A DNA stretch of 64,000 bases from Acidimicrobiia bacterium (GTDB lineage: Bacteria; Actinomycetota; Acidimicrobiia; Acidimicrobiales; Aldehydirespiratoraceae). Location: the NCBI GenBank assembly GCA_022821685.1, contig JAJEDD010000044.1:62001-126000 (forward strand), read 5' to 3'. Positions within the stretch are counted from its first letter, which is position 1. Every line of letters begins with the position of its first letter. The notes beneath the pieces were generated by a model. It was not told the DNA's origin and made no database searches. It was given only the letters and a program-made list of their open reading frames with translations. The position numbers and the translations under genes are program-made. Below, piece by piece: positions 7,374 through 16,204 of the stretch.

Positions 7374-8570
7374 CTACCGCGCGCTGGGGTCTATCCGGTC
7401 CAGTGCCCGGACCACGTCGGCTACCACGTCGTCGGTGTGTTCCAGGCCGGCCGAGAAGCGGACTGTGCCCTGGCCGATGCACAGCGTCTCGAGTTCGGCG
7501 GGCATGAGGCTCACATGGGTGGTGGACGCCGGATGGGTGACCAGGCTCTCGGGTCCGCCCAGCGACGTGGCGAACTGCACCACCCGGACCTCCTCCGTGA
7601 AGGCCCGGCCAGCCTCGTACCCGCCCTTCAGATCGAAGGTGACCAGGCCACCGGCCAGATCCATCTGGCCGGCCGCCAGCTCGTGCTGGGGATGCGACGC
7701 CAGGCCGGGGTAGTAGACGGCCTCGACCGCCCGATGGCCCGCCAGCGCGTCGGCCAGCGCGGCCGCGGTGTCGGTCTGCTGGCGCAGGCGCACCGCCAGC
7801 GTGCGGATTCCCCTCAGCGCGTTCATGGCATCGAACGGCGAGGCCACCGCGCCGTGCAGCACGGCGTAGTTCCACAGCCACTCCAGCAGCTCCTCGCTGC
7901 CGGCCACCACCCCGATAGTGGCATCGTTGTGGCCGGCGATGGCCTTGGTGGCCGAGTGCACCACCAAGTCCACCCCGAACTCGGCCGGCCTCTGCCCCAG
8001 CGGCGTGGCGAACGTCGAGTCCAGCACCGTCATCGGCCCCTCGATGGCTCCCAGCGCGGCCAGATCGATCACATCGAGGCGCGGGTTGGCGGGCGACTCC
8101 GCGATCACCAGCATCGTGCGGCCCGCGATTACGGCCTCGGCGAACGCGCCCGGCTCGGTGCCGTCGACGAAGGTCACCTCGATCCCGAAGCGGGGACACG
8201 CCGTCTGCAGCAGCAGCTGGGTGCCGCCGTAGAGCTGGCGCTGGGCGACGATGTGGTCGCCGCTGGAGCACAGTCCCAGCACGATGGCGCTCAACGCGCC
8301 CATGCCCGAGGCGAACGCCCTAGCCGACTCGGTGCCCTCCAGGTCGGCCACCGCGTCCTCGAACGCCTTCACCGTCGGGTTGCCGTAGCGGGTGTAGAAG
8401 CGGGTTGAGTGGGTGTCGACCGCCAGGTCGCGGGCCTCGGCCACGCTGGCCGCGGTGAAGGTGGAGGTGGCCCACAGGATCGGGGCCAGCGCGTTCTGGT
8501 TATCGGCCCGCCCCGCCCGGATCGCCCGGGTGCGGGCGTGCAGCGCTTTGTCGGTCTCGTTACTGGGCAT
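7374..8570 (-). CDS. metZ: O-succinyl/O-acetylhomoserine sulfhydrylase (PLP-dependent, trans-sulfuration family)
   Basis: The 398-residue protein is a Cys/Met-metabolism PLP enzyme of fold type I. Visible hallmarks are the substrate-proximal YTRYGNPTV, the phosphate-binding SGMGALSAIVL, the aspartate that pairs with the PLP ring nitrogen in VLDSTFATP, and the Schiff-base lysine in HSATKAIAGHND. It would make homocysteine from an activated homoserine plus sulfide in methionine synthesis. It overlaps metX by 11 bases, which supports direct sulfhydrylation of the MetX product. Cystathionine gamma-synthase or gamma-lyase cannot be excluded by sequence alone, but context favours MetZ. It is probably controlled by the SAM riboswitch upstream of metX. 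Confidence 0.85.
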   Translation of the reverse strand: MPSNETDKALHARTRAIRAGRADNQNALAPILWATSTFTAASVAEARDLAVDTHSTRFYTRYGNPTVKAFEDAVADLEGTESARAFASGMGALSAIVLGLCSSGDHIVAQRQLYGGTQLLLQTACPRFGIEVTFVDGTEPGAFAEAVIAGRTMLVIAESPANPRLDVIDLAALGAIEGPMTVLDSTFATPLGQRPAEFGVDLVVHSATKAIAGHNDATIGVVAGSEELLEWLWNYAVLHGAVASPFDAMNALRGIRTLAVRLRQQTDTAAALADALAGHRAVEAVYYPGLASHPQHELAAGQMDLAGGLVTFDLKGGYEAGRAFTEEVRVVQFATSLGGPESLVTHPASTTHVSLMPAELETLCIGQGTVRFSAGLEHTDDVVADVVRALDRIDPSAR

Positions 8571-9765
8571 GGTGGACCTCCTCTAGGAAGCGGCTGACGG
8601 GATCGTGCATCAGCTCGTGCTCGAGCAGGAACCCGTCGTGGCCCTCGTCGCTGTCGAGCATCACCAGTCGGCAGTCGCCGCCGCCGGCTCGTATCCCGTC
8701 GCGCAGCTCCTGCTGCTGGTGGGGCGGGTACAGGACGTCGCTGCGAATCGACGCGGTGAGCGTCGGCGCGCCGATGCGGCCCAGCGCAGCTGCGGTGCCG
8801 CCGCGTCCCCGCCCGATGTCGTGCAGGTCCATCGACCGGTTGAGCACCACATAGCTGTTGGCGTCGAAGCGTCTCACCAGCTTCTGGCCGTGATGGTCGA
8901 GGTACGACTCCATCTGGAAGCGGCCCCATTGATCGAAGGCCGCTACCGGATCGAACATCTGCCGCCCGAAGCGGCGCTCGAAGGACTGGCCGGACCGGTA
9001 GGTCACCTGGGCGATCTGGCGGGCCACCGCCAGACCCATCCACGGTCCCTCGGGCTTGTCGTAGTAGTCGCCGCCACACCAGGCGCCGTCGGTTGCGATG
9101 GCCAGGCGCTCCACCGCGCTCCAGGCGATCTGCAGGGCGCTGGCCGCGGCGCAGGTGGCCAGCGGCACGATCGAACGCACCCTGGCGGGATACATGGCCG
9201 CCCACTCCAGCACCTGCATGCCGCCCATCGAGCCGCCGATCACGGCGAGCCAGCTCCCGATCCCGAGATGGTCGGCCAGCGCAGCCTGGGTGCGCACCAT
9301 GTCGCGGATCGTCACCACCGGAAAACGAGGCCCGTAGCGCCGCCCGGCCGCGGGGTCGAGGTCGGCAGGGCCGGTGGTGCCCTGGCAGCCGCCCAGCACG
9401 TTGCTGCACACCACGAAATAGCGGTCGGTGTCGATGGCGCGGCCGGGGCCGATCATCTCGGACCACCAGCCCCCGGTGGGATGGGCGCCGCCGCGGTCGC
9501 CGGCCGCGTGCGAGTCGCCGGTGAGGGCGTGGCAAACCAGCACGGCGTTGGAGGCCTGCGCGTCGAGCCCGCCCCAGGTCTCGTAGGCGAGGCGCACCTC
9601 GGCGAGTCGGCCGCCCCACTCCAGGGCGAAGGGTCGCCCGCCGGCGATGGTCAGGAATCGCCGTTCGCCCGTGGGGTCGCCGGGCTGCCAGGCGCCGGTG
9701 ACGGGCAGCCCGGCCGGGAAGCGGCCCCCGGGGCCGGCCGAGGAGATGTGGGAACCCGCGCTCAA
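8560..9765 (-). CDS. metX: Homoserine O-acetyltransferase
   Basis: The 401-residue protein is an alpha/beta-hydrolase-fold acyltransferase of the MetX family. It shows the conserved LVCHALTGDSHA, FVVCSNVLGGCQGTTGP, the nucleophile elbow GGSMGGMQVLEW (Ser near residue 178), and the Asp/His part of the triad in LDSDEGHDGFLLE. The reaction is acyl transfer from acyl-CoA to L-homoserine, the committed step of methionine synthesis; acetyl versus succinyl use cannot be read with certainty. It leads the metX-metZ operon. A SAM-binding riboswitch in the 5' leader (about 9884-9982) is expected to shut it down when SAM is high. Confidence 0.9.
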   Translation of the reverse strand: MSAGSHISSAGPGGRFPAGLPVTGAWQPGDPTGERRFLTIAGGRPFALEWGGRLAEVRLAYETWGGLDAQASNAVLVCHALTGDSHAAGDRGGAHPTGGWWSEMIGPGRAIDTDRYFVVCSNVLGGCQGTTGPADLDPAAGRRYGPRFPVVTIRDMVRTQAALADHLGIGSWLAVIGGSMGGMQVLEWAAMYPARVRSIVPLATCAAASALQIAWSAVERLAIATDGAWCGGDYYDKPEGPWMGLAVARQIAQVTYRSGQSFERRFGRQMFDPVAAFDQWGRFQMESYLDHHGQKLVRRFDANSYVVLNRSMDLHDIGRGRGGTAAALGRIGAPTLTASIRSDVLYPPHQQQELRDGIRAGGGDCRLVMLDSDEGHDGFLLEHELMHDPVSRFLEEVHHAQ

Positions 9766-9883
9766 CCTTGCTCGCTCCTTGTCCGCTCAGGCGCCCTCGC
9801 TGTGGTGAGGCGACGGCCAGCGACCGGGGGCGGATACTCAAGGGCCAGTGACCGCATGGGACACTTGGTTGCGCCGGCCGATC

Positions 9884-9982
9884 CAACGCCGCATCCCCGC
9901 CCGGAGGCGGGATGGCACCTTGGGTGTCCGTCCCAGGTTGCCGGGTCCGACCCGGAGGCCGAACCGCTCTTGATGGCGTGAC
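9884..9982 (-). promoter_or_regulatory. SAM-I-type riboswitch in the metX leader
   Basis: Reading the minus strand, the conserved SAM-I core elements occur in order: ATCAAGAG then CGG (K-turn and P2 side), GACCCGGCAACC, AAGGTGCCA, and a P4 hairpin with stem CATCCCGCC. P1 closes by ACGCC (about 9979-9975) pairing with GGCGT (9890-9886). It lies about 120 bases upstream of metX. No terminator is obvious, so control is probably at translation initiation. Confidence 0.8.
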
Positions 9983-10031
9983 CCGCAGGGGTCGCCGGGC
10001 AGTCTAGGCCGTCCCGGGCATCAGTGCGCGT

Positions 10032-11288
10032 CTACCCGCTAGTACGCGCCTGGCAAGCGGCGGCGTCGAAGTGGGCCAGGTCGCCGAGGCGGGAGTCGTT
10101 GGAGAACATCTCCACGATCGGCTCGTCGAGCTCGAGGCGGCGCTGGAGCCGCTTCACGTCGAGCTCCTCGTCCCACAGCGACAGGGTCACCACCACCCCG
10201 GACTCGCCGGCCCGGGCAGTGCGGCCGGCCCGGTGCAGGTAGGTCTTGTGATCCGAGGGCGGGTCGTACTGCACCACCACGTCCACATCGTCGACATGGA
10301 TCCCTCGGGCGGCCACGTCGGTGGCCACCAACACCGGCAGATCACCGCCGATGAACTGCCGCAACGACTTCTCGCGGGCCGTCTGGCGCAGATCGCCGTG
10401 GATCGGCGCCGCGTTGACGCCCTCGCGGCGCAGATCGCGGGCCAGGCGGTCGGCCGCCACCTTGGTGCGGGTGAACATCAGCGTGCGCCGCACCGGGCCG
10501 GTAATGGCCGCGGCCACCTTCACCTTGTCGAGCTTGTGGACGCCCACGAAGCGGTGGACCATCTCGGCAACGGTGATCTCGCGGGGCGCCACCGAGTGCA
10601 TCGCGGGGCTGCTCTGGTAGCGCCTGATCAGCGAGTCGACGGCACCGTCGAGGGTGGCCGAGAACAGCAGGGTCTGGTGCCCGCTGTCGACGTTGCGCAG
10701 GATCCATTCGACCTGGGGCAGAAAGCCCATGTCGGCCATCCGGTCGGCCTCGTCCACCACCACATGGCGCACCGCCCGCAGGCTCACCGCGCCCCGGTCG
10801 ATCAGGTCGATCATCCGGCCCGGTGTGGCCACCACCAGGTCGACGCCGGCGCGCAGCCGGGCGATCTGCTTGTCGATGGGCGCTCCGCCGTAGGTGGCGA
10901 GCACCCTGCGGCGCACCGCGGCGGCGGGCGCGGCCAGCTCGTCGCAGATCTGGTTGGCCAGCTCCCGGGTGGGGGCCAGCACCAGGCCGGTGGGCGAGCC
11001 GGGCTTGGACCGGGGCAGCCGCTGCAGCACCGGCAGACCGAAGGCGAGGGTCTTGCCCGAGCCGGTCTTGGCCTTGCCGCACACATCGCGCCCGGCCAGC
11101 GCATCGGGGATGGTGAGCGCCTGGATGGGGAACGGAGCGGTGATCCCCCGAGAGGTCAGCGCCGCCACGATCTCGTCGCACAGCCCGAGGCCGGCGAAGC
11201 TGCCCGCCGCAGTCGGGATCGGCACGACCTCGTCGGCGTCGAGCCGGCGGTCGTCCACGAGCGGATCAGAAAGGGTCATCTCGGGCAC
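10032..11288 (-). CDS. DEAD-box ATP-dependent RNA helicase
   Basis: The 418-residue protein contains all core SF2 DEAD-box motifs in order: Q motif region TAPFPIQALTIPDAL, Walker A AKTGSGKT, PTRELANQ, TPGRMIDL, DEAD in VVDEADRMADMGF, SAT in LLFSATLDG, and in the second domain HGDLRQ, ATDVAARGI and HRAGRTARAG. It is a soluble RhlE-like enzyme that would remodel RNA structures, for example in ribosome assembly or mRNA decay at low temperature. It has no long C-terminal extension. It is read away from the divergent peptidase gene (53-base spacer) and ends about 50 bases before the SAM riboswitch. Confidence 0.92.
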   Translation of the reverse strand: MPEMTLSDPLVDDRRLDADEVVPIPTAAGSFAGLGLCDEIVAALTSRGITAPFPIQALTIPDALAGRDVCGKAKTGSGKTLAFGLPVLQRLPRSKPGSPTGLVLAPTRELANQICDELAAPAAAVRRRVLATYGGAPIDKQIARLRAGVDLVVATPGRMIDLIDRGAVSLRAVRHVVVDEADRMADMGFLPQVEWILRNVDSGHQTLLFSATLDGAVDSLIRRYQSSPAMHSVAPREITVAEMVHRFVGVHKLDKVKVAAAITGPVRRTLMFTRTKVAADRLARDLRREGVNAAPIHGDLRQTAREKSLRQFIGGDLPVLVATDVAARGIHVDDVDVVVQYDPPSDHKTYLHRAGRTARAGESGVVVTLSLWDEELDVKRLQRRLELDEPIVEMFSNDSRLGDLAHFDAAACQARTSG

Positions 11289-11341
11289 TAAGGCTAGCCT
11301 GCGGCATCCCGAATCCCGAGAACGCTGAGGAGACTCCCCCC

Positions 11342-14300
11342 ATGACCCTGACCCGCCGGCTGGTCACGCTTCCGCTAGTCCTTGCCGTGTCGACCTCGCT
11401 GCTGGCCGCGGCACCTGCGGCGGTCACCGCCGAGACTGCGCCCGACGACGCCAACTATCACCAGCCCGCCATCGACGCCCTGGCCCGCCTCAACGATGTG
11501 GACGTGTTCGCAGGCACCGGATGCGCCGACCCCGGCGACGACGGCGACAGCCTCTGCGCCGACGAGCCGCTGCCCCGCTGGGAGATGGCTGTCTGGCTGG
11601 CGAGGGTGACCCAGCGCAGCAACCCGCCCGCCACCACGACCCGCTACAGCGACGTGGACTCCGGCCAGTGGTGGGCCCCCCACGCCGAGCGTCTGGCCCT
11701 GCTGGGGATCGACCGGGGCTGCGGCACCCGTCCGCTGCGGTTCTGCGCCAACGACGCGGTCGACCGGGCCGAGGCGGCCGGGCTGCTGGCTAGAGCGTTC
11801 GGCCTGCCCGCCGCCGAGGCCGCGGGGTTCGACGACGTATCCTCCGACCACCCCGCCGCGGCCGACATCGACCGGCTCGCGGCGGCGGGGGTGACGGCAG
11901 GATGCGACACCGGTCCATCCCGCTACTGCCCGCACCAGCAGGTCACCCGGGGCGAGATGGCCACTTTCCTGGCCCGAGCGGCTGGCCTCACCGCTCCGGC
12001 CCCGCCGGTGGAGCCCGCCTATGTGCCCGCCGTCGACGACACGCTGCTGCCCGTCGATCCGGCGGTGACCATCGGCACCCTCGACAACGGCCTCACCTAC
12101 TACCTGCGCCACAACGACGATCCGGGCGGGAGCCTCGACGTGCGGCTCCTCGTCGATGTCGGTTCGGTCGACGAGAACGACCGCGAGGCCGGCATCGGGC
12201 ACTTCGTCGAGCACATGCTGTTCAACGGAACCGAGGACTACCCCGGCAACTCCATACTGGAGGCGCTGCGCGAGATCGGCGTGGAACTGGGGCCCGACGC
12301 CGGCGCCCATGTGGGCCACGATGAGACCGTCTATCAGGCGCAGGTCCGCACCGATGATCCGGCCAACGTGGCCCGAGTGTTCCACGCCCTGTCGCAGATG
12401 GCCGGCTCGGCCACCTTCGAAGCTGAAGCAGTCGAGTCCGAGCGCGGCGTGGTCCTCGACGAGATGCGCCTCGCGCTGGCCGGCGTCGGAGGCGTCATCG
12501 GCCGCGAGTTCGACCGCATCTACACCCGGGGCACCCCCTATGCGGGTCGCGACCCCATCGGCAGGATCCGCATCGTGAACACTCTCACTCCCAAGAAGCT
12601 GCGGGCCTTCTACGAGAAGTGGTACGTCCCCTCCAACCTGGCGGTGGTGGCCGTGGGCGACATGGACGTCGAGGACCTCGAAGCCCTGGTGGAGGATCAC
12701 TTCGGGCCGCTGCCGGCCGGCGACGAGCACCGCCCGCCCAAAGCAGTCGTCGTCCCCGATCCGGAGTCTTCGTCGCATGTGGTCACCGACCCGCGGCAGG
12801 CCTTCTCATACATCTCCCTCGACATTCCCATCGCCGTCCACGACCTGGCCACCGTCGGCGGTGACCGTCTCTCGACCATGGAGACCCTCATCGAGGCGAT
12901 GATCCAGAACCGGCTCAACGACGCCTACCAGCGGGGCGAGCTGAGCCAGGTCGATCCTCCGAGCTTCATCACCTTCAGCTACAACCGCGGCCTGCGCTAC
13001 TACGGCACCAACTGGCGGGGCGACAAACTCGACACCGCCTCGACCGACTACCTCGCCGTTCTGCTGACCGCGCAGGAGCACGGCTTCACCGCCGGAGACC
13101 TCCAGCGCGCCGCCAGCCAGCTCCAGACCTCCCTCGACTTCTGGTTGAACAGCGCAGCCACCACCCAGGACGCCCAGTGGGCGGGGCTCTACCAGAACCA
13201 CTTCTTCTACCGCGCCGACATCAGCGCGGTCCCCGACGCAGTGGCGCGGACCGCGGCGCTGCTGGCGCAGATGACGCCCGAGGAGCTCACCGACCACTAC
13301 CGCTGGCAGATGCATCGGGGCGGGCTGCTGGCCATCGCGGTCGGACCCGACCCCTCCAGCGTGCCCACGGTGGCCGATCTCGATGCCGCCTGGGCCGCAG
13401 CCGCGCCCGGACCGCCGCCGCCCGAGAAGGTCGCGGTCACCGAGCTCATGGCCGCTCCCGAGCCGGTCGAGCCGATCTCGCAGGGAGCCATCGACCTGCT
13501 CCCTGACGCCTACCAATGGGAGTTCGCCAACGGGGCCCGGGTGATCTTCGCGCCCTCCGACATCGCCGCGGGCATCGTCCAGATGCGTGCCCAGTCGCTG
13601 GGGGGCTGGTCGGTTCTGGAGCCCGGTGATTGGGCCCTGTCCGGCATCGCGCGGGACGCGGTCACTGGAAGCGGCGTCGGCGATCTGTCGCGCTCGGAGC
13701 TGAGTCGCTTCCTCGAGGACCGGGCCGTGGGGGTCGAGCCGTACATCGGCGAGTCGACCGAGGGCTTCAGCGCGGGGGGCAGCCCCGACGACGCCGAGAC
13801 CATGTTCGCGCTCACGCACCTGCTGATGACCGCCCCCCGGGTGGACGAACGGGCCTACGACGACGCCATCAACACCGCAAGGGAGAGGCTGGCGCTGGTC
13901 AACAGCGATCCCCGCTGGCAGGCCGCGGCCGCCTACTGGGAGGCCCGCCATGGCGATGTCTGGTATCGGATCGCGGCCAGCGCTGAAGAGATCGCCTCGC
14001 TCACTCCGCAGCGCCTGCTGTCGCTGTACCAGAGCCGCCTGGGTTCGGTCGACGACACGGTGGTGGCCATCGTCGGAGACATCGACGCTTCGGTCGTCGA
14101 GGATCTGGCCCGCCGCTACATCGGCACCCTTCCCGCGGGCGAGCCCGACAGCTACGTCAACCGTCGCCGGCCCATGCCGTCGGACGTGGTGCGCAGGGAG
14201 GTCAAGCTCACCGAGGCGGAGAGCACCGTGCTGGTCATCTACCAGGAGGCTGCTCTGGAGGCGACCCCGCTGAGGTCGGTCGCCACCGATGTGCTGTCAT

Positions 14301-14734
14301 CCGCGCTCAGCGAACGCATCTTCTTGGCCATCCGAGAGGATCTGGGGGCCTCCTACTCGGCCGGCGCCCAGATCGACGTCGGCACCCTTCCCGAGCACGT
14401 CATCGATTCGGCGGTGTTCGCCACCCTCGATCCGGCCCGCTACGACGAGGTCCACGCCAAGCTCCTCGAGATACTCGCCGATGTGGCCGCCAACGGGCTC
14501 ACCGACGCCGAGTACGCCCAGGCGGTGGCCGTCAGGGCCTCCGACTACGCGGTGTCCAACAACGGTCACCTGCTCGCCACGCTGCTGTCGGCGCGCCTCG
14601 TGGGAGACGAGAACGTGCTGACGCAGGCGCGGCGGGCCGAGGAATTGGCCCGCCTTACACCCGAGGACGTGCAGGAACTGGCCGCCGCGCTCTACGGCGA
14701 GGGTGGCCGCATCGAGATAATCCGAAGGCCGTGA
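11342..14734 (+). CDS. Secreted M16-family zinc metallopeptidase with N-terminal SLH-like repeats
   Basis: An 1130-residue exported protein with a strong GAGGAG ribosome site. Order: signal peptide (cleavage likely after TAE near residue 31); three SLH-like units to about residue 220, with the Acidimicrobiia-style pattern GCDTGPSRYCPHQQVTRGEM and ATFLARAAGL; the first M16 domain with the inverted zinc motif H287-F-V-E290-H291; and a second pair of M16-like domains without the motif. M16 enzymes (pitrilysin/insulinase) degrade peptides inside a clamshell. The SLH-like part should hold the enzyme on the cell surface, so extracellular peptide degradation is the likely role. The gene stands alone. 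Confidence 0.88.
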   Translation: MTLTRRLVTLPLVLAVSTSLLAAAPAAVTAETAPDDANYHQPAIDALARLNDVDVFAGTGCADPGDDGDSLCADEPLPRWEMAVWLARVTQRSNPPATTTRYSDVDSGQWWAPHAERLALLGIDRGCGTRPLRFCANDAVDRAEAAGLLARAFGLPAAEAAGFDDVSSDHPAAADIDRLAAAGVTAGCDTGPSRYCPHQQVTRGEMATFLARAAGLTAPAPPVEPAYVPAVDDTLLPVDPAVTIGTLDNGLTYYLRHNDDPGGSLDVRLLVDVGSVDENDREAGIGHFVEHMLFNGTEDYPGNSILEALREIGVELGPDAGAHVGHDETVYQAQVRTDDPANVARVFHALSQMAGSATFEAEAVESERGVVLDEMRLALAGVGGVIGREFDRIYTRGTPYAGRDPIGRIRIVNTLTPKKLRAFYEKWYVPSNLAVVAVGDMDVEDLEALVEDHFGPLPAGDEHRPPKAVVVPDPESSSHVVTDPRQAFSYISLDIPIAVHDLATVGGDRLSTMETLIEAMIQNRLNDAYQRGELSQVDPPSFITFSYNRGLRYYGTNWRGDKLDTASTDYLAVLLTAQEHGFTAGDLQRAASQLQTSLDFWLNSAATTQDAQWAGLYQNHFFYRADISAVPDAVARTAALLAQMTPEELTDHYRWQMHRGGLLAIAVGPDPSSVPTVADLDAAWAAAAPGPPPPEKVAVTELMAAPEPVEPISQGAIDLLPDAYQWEFANGARVIFAPSDIAAGIVQMRAQSLGGWSVLEPGDWALSGIARDAVTGSGVGDLSRSELSRFLEDRAVGVEPYIGESTEGFSAGGSPDDAETMFALTHLLMTAPRVDERAYDDAINTARERLALVNSDPRWQAAAAYWEARHGDVWYRIAASAEEIASLTPQRLLSLYQSRLGSVDDTVVAIVGDIDASVVEDLARRYIGTLPAGEPDSYVNRRRPMPSDVVRREVKLTEAESTVLVIYQEAALEATPLRSVATDVLSSALSERIFLAIREDLGASYSAGAQIDVGTLPEHVIDSAVFATLDPARYDEVHAKLLEILADVAANGLTDAEYAQAVAVRASDYAVSNNGHLLATLLSARLVGDENVLTQARRAEELARLTPEDVQELAAALYGEGGRIEIIRRP

Positions 14735-14816
14735 CCGGGATCCGCCATTCGGCGGGCTCAGCGACCGCCGGATCGGGAATCCGCTGCGAGCGCTCGGACC
14801 GGCTCGGGAGCGCGGG

Positions 14817-15737
14817 GTGAGCCGGATCGTCGCGGTGGCGCCCGACACCCGGCCGGTGATGCACGCGGCCTTCACTGCCGCGGTTGGCGACGCGGGCGCA
14901 GCGCTTGGCGACCTGGACGCGGCCGAAGCCCTGATCTGGGCCGACCCTTTCGCGGCCGGGCTGTATCCCGAGCTGATCGCGGCGGCTCCTGCGGTGCAAT
15001 GGGTGCAGCTCCCCTATGCGGGGGTGGAGCCGTTCGCGGACTATCTCGACGCCCGCCTGACGTGGACCTGCGCCAAGGGCGTGTACGCCGAGCCGGTGGC
15101 GGAGTGGGTGATGGCCGCGCTGTTGATGGGGCTGCGAGACTTCCACCTGTTCGCGGCGGCCGACTCGTGGTGCGCAGAGTCGGGCCGCAACCTGCTGAGA
15201 GCCCGGATCACGGTGCTGGGCGGGGGCGGCATCACCCGCTCGCTGATCCGCCTGCTGGCCCCGTGGGGCTGTGAGGTGACGGTGGTGCGGCGCTCGGGCG
15301 AGCCCGTCGAGGCTGCGGCCCGCACCCTGGCGCTGGCCGACGCACACGAGGCTGTGACCGGCGCCGACGCGGTGGTGGTGGCCCTGGCACTGACCGACGA
15401 GACCCGTCATGTGGTGGACGCGGCCCTGCTGGAGTCGATGGGCCCGCAGTGCTGGCTGGTGAACGCGGCCCGAGGCGGCCATGTGGATCACACTGCGCTG
15501 GGCGCGGCGCTGCGGGCTCAGACGATCGCGGGGGCGGTGCTGGATGTGACCGACCCCGAGCCGCTGCCCGACAGCTCGGAGCTGTGGCGGCTGCCGAACT
15601 GCGTGATCACGCCCCACATCGGCAACACCCGCGAGATGGGCCTGCCGCTGATCGCCAACCGGGTGAGCGAGAACGTGCGCCGCTGGCTGGCCGGCGAGGA
15701 TCTCCTGGGCCTAGTAGACGTGTCGCTCGGCTACTGA
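14817..15737 (+). CDS. D-isomer-specific 2-hydroxyacid dehydrogenase
   Basis: The 306-residue protein has the NAD(P)-binding Rossmann segment ITVLGGGGITRSLIRLL and the catalytic triad context of the family: Arg in VNAARGGHVDH, Glu in DVTDPEPLPDSS and His in CVITPHIGNTRE. The catalytic domain begins at once and has the VYAEPVAEWVM helix seen in glyoxylate/phosphoglycerate dehydrogenase relatives. It would reduce a 2-keto acid to the D-hydroxy acid, or the reverse. The start is a GTG at 14817, 82 bases after the peptidase gene. Substrate unknown. A second member of the family is encoded in the inositol operon at 25757-26719. Confidence 0.85.
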   Translation: MSRIVAVAPDTRPVMHAAFTAAVGDAGAALGDLDAAEALIWADPFAAGLYPELIAAAPAVQWVQLPYAGVEPFADYLDARLTWTCAKGVYAEPVAEWVMAALLMGLRDFHLFAAADSWCAESGRNLLRARITVLGGGGITRSLIRLLAPWGCEVTVVRRSGEPVEAAARTLALADAHEAVTGADAVVVALALTDETRHVVDAALLESMGPQCWLVNAARGGHVDHTALGAALRAQTIAGAVLDVTDPEPLPDSSELWRLPNCVITPHIGNTREMGLPLIANRVSENVRRWLAGEDLLGLVDVSLGY

Positions 15738-15818
15738 GCGGCACCCGGATCGCATTTTCAATGGTTCTTGTGAAATTAGACTTGCATTGAGTTGGATCGG
15801 CCGAATAGCCTGCCGCCA

Positions 15819-16178
15819 ATGGAGGCTTCACTCATCACCCTCAACGCTGCTCTGTTGACAATTGTCGCCGCCACCTTCGTCGCCGTGCTTGGAAGCATCT
15901 ACGAGCAGCGGCGAGAGGGCACCAAGACCCGCGACAAGCTGGAAGAGAATAATGAGGCGCTGCAAGAGCTCGCCGCCCGGACCACAGTGCTTGAGGCCAG
16001 CCACCAGCACCTGCTCGCGGGGCTGGCTGATCTGCGGCAGGACTTCGGGGAACAGGTTCGAACAACCGAGAAGAACCATACTGAGGTCACTGGCAGTCTC
16101 GCTGCTGCCCGCGAGCGACTGGCCCGCATCGAGGGGCATCTGGGAATTGGCATCCCGCCGTCGCCCGCTGAGGGTTAG
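15819..16178 (+). CDS. Small membrane-anchored coiled-coil protein
   Basis: From the ATG at 15819 the product is 119 residues: a short N-terminal hydrophobic helix (LITLNAALLTIVAATFVAVL) followed by a long charged heptad-like helix (EENNEALQELAARTTVLE and onwards) predicted as coiled coil. A TTG at 15792 would add nine residues. The layout resembles DUF2730/phage Rz-like or generic 'membrane anchor plus coiled coil' proteins, but I do not recognise a family. It lies between the hydroxyacid dehydrogenase and the convergent end of the inositol operon. Confidence 0.55.
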   Translation: MEASLITLNAALLTIVAATFVAVLGSIYEQRREGTKTRDKLEENNEALQELAARTTVLEASHQHLLAGLADLRQDFGEQVRTTEKNHTEVTGSLAAARERLARIEGHLGIGIPPSPAEG

Positions 16179-16204
16179 CTTGCCTCCACCAGCTCGAGAG
16201 GGTC

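Noticed and set aside
6987-8408. Long plus-strand frame opposite metZ and the acidic membrane protein
   Set aside because: Typical high-GC antisense shadow; metZ on the minus strand carries all the PLP-enzyme motifs.
8605-9981. Long plus-strand frame opposite metX
   Set aside because: His/Gly/Arg-rich shadow composition without domain features; metX is certain.
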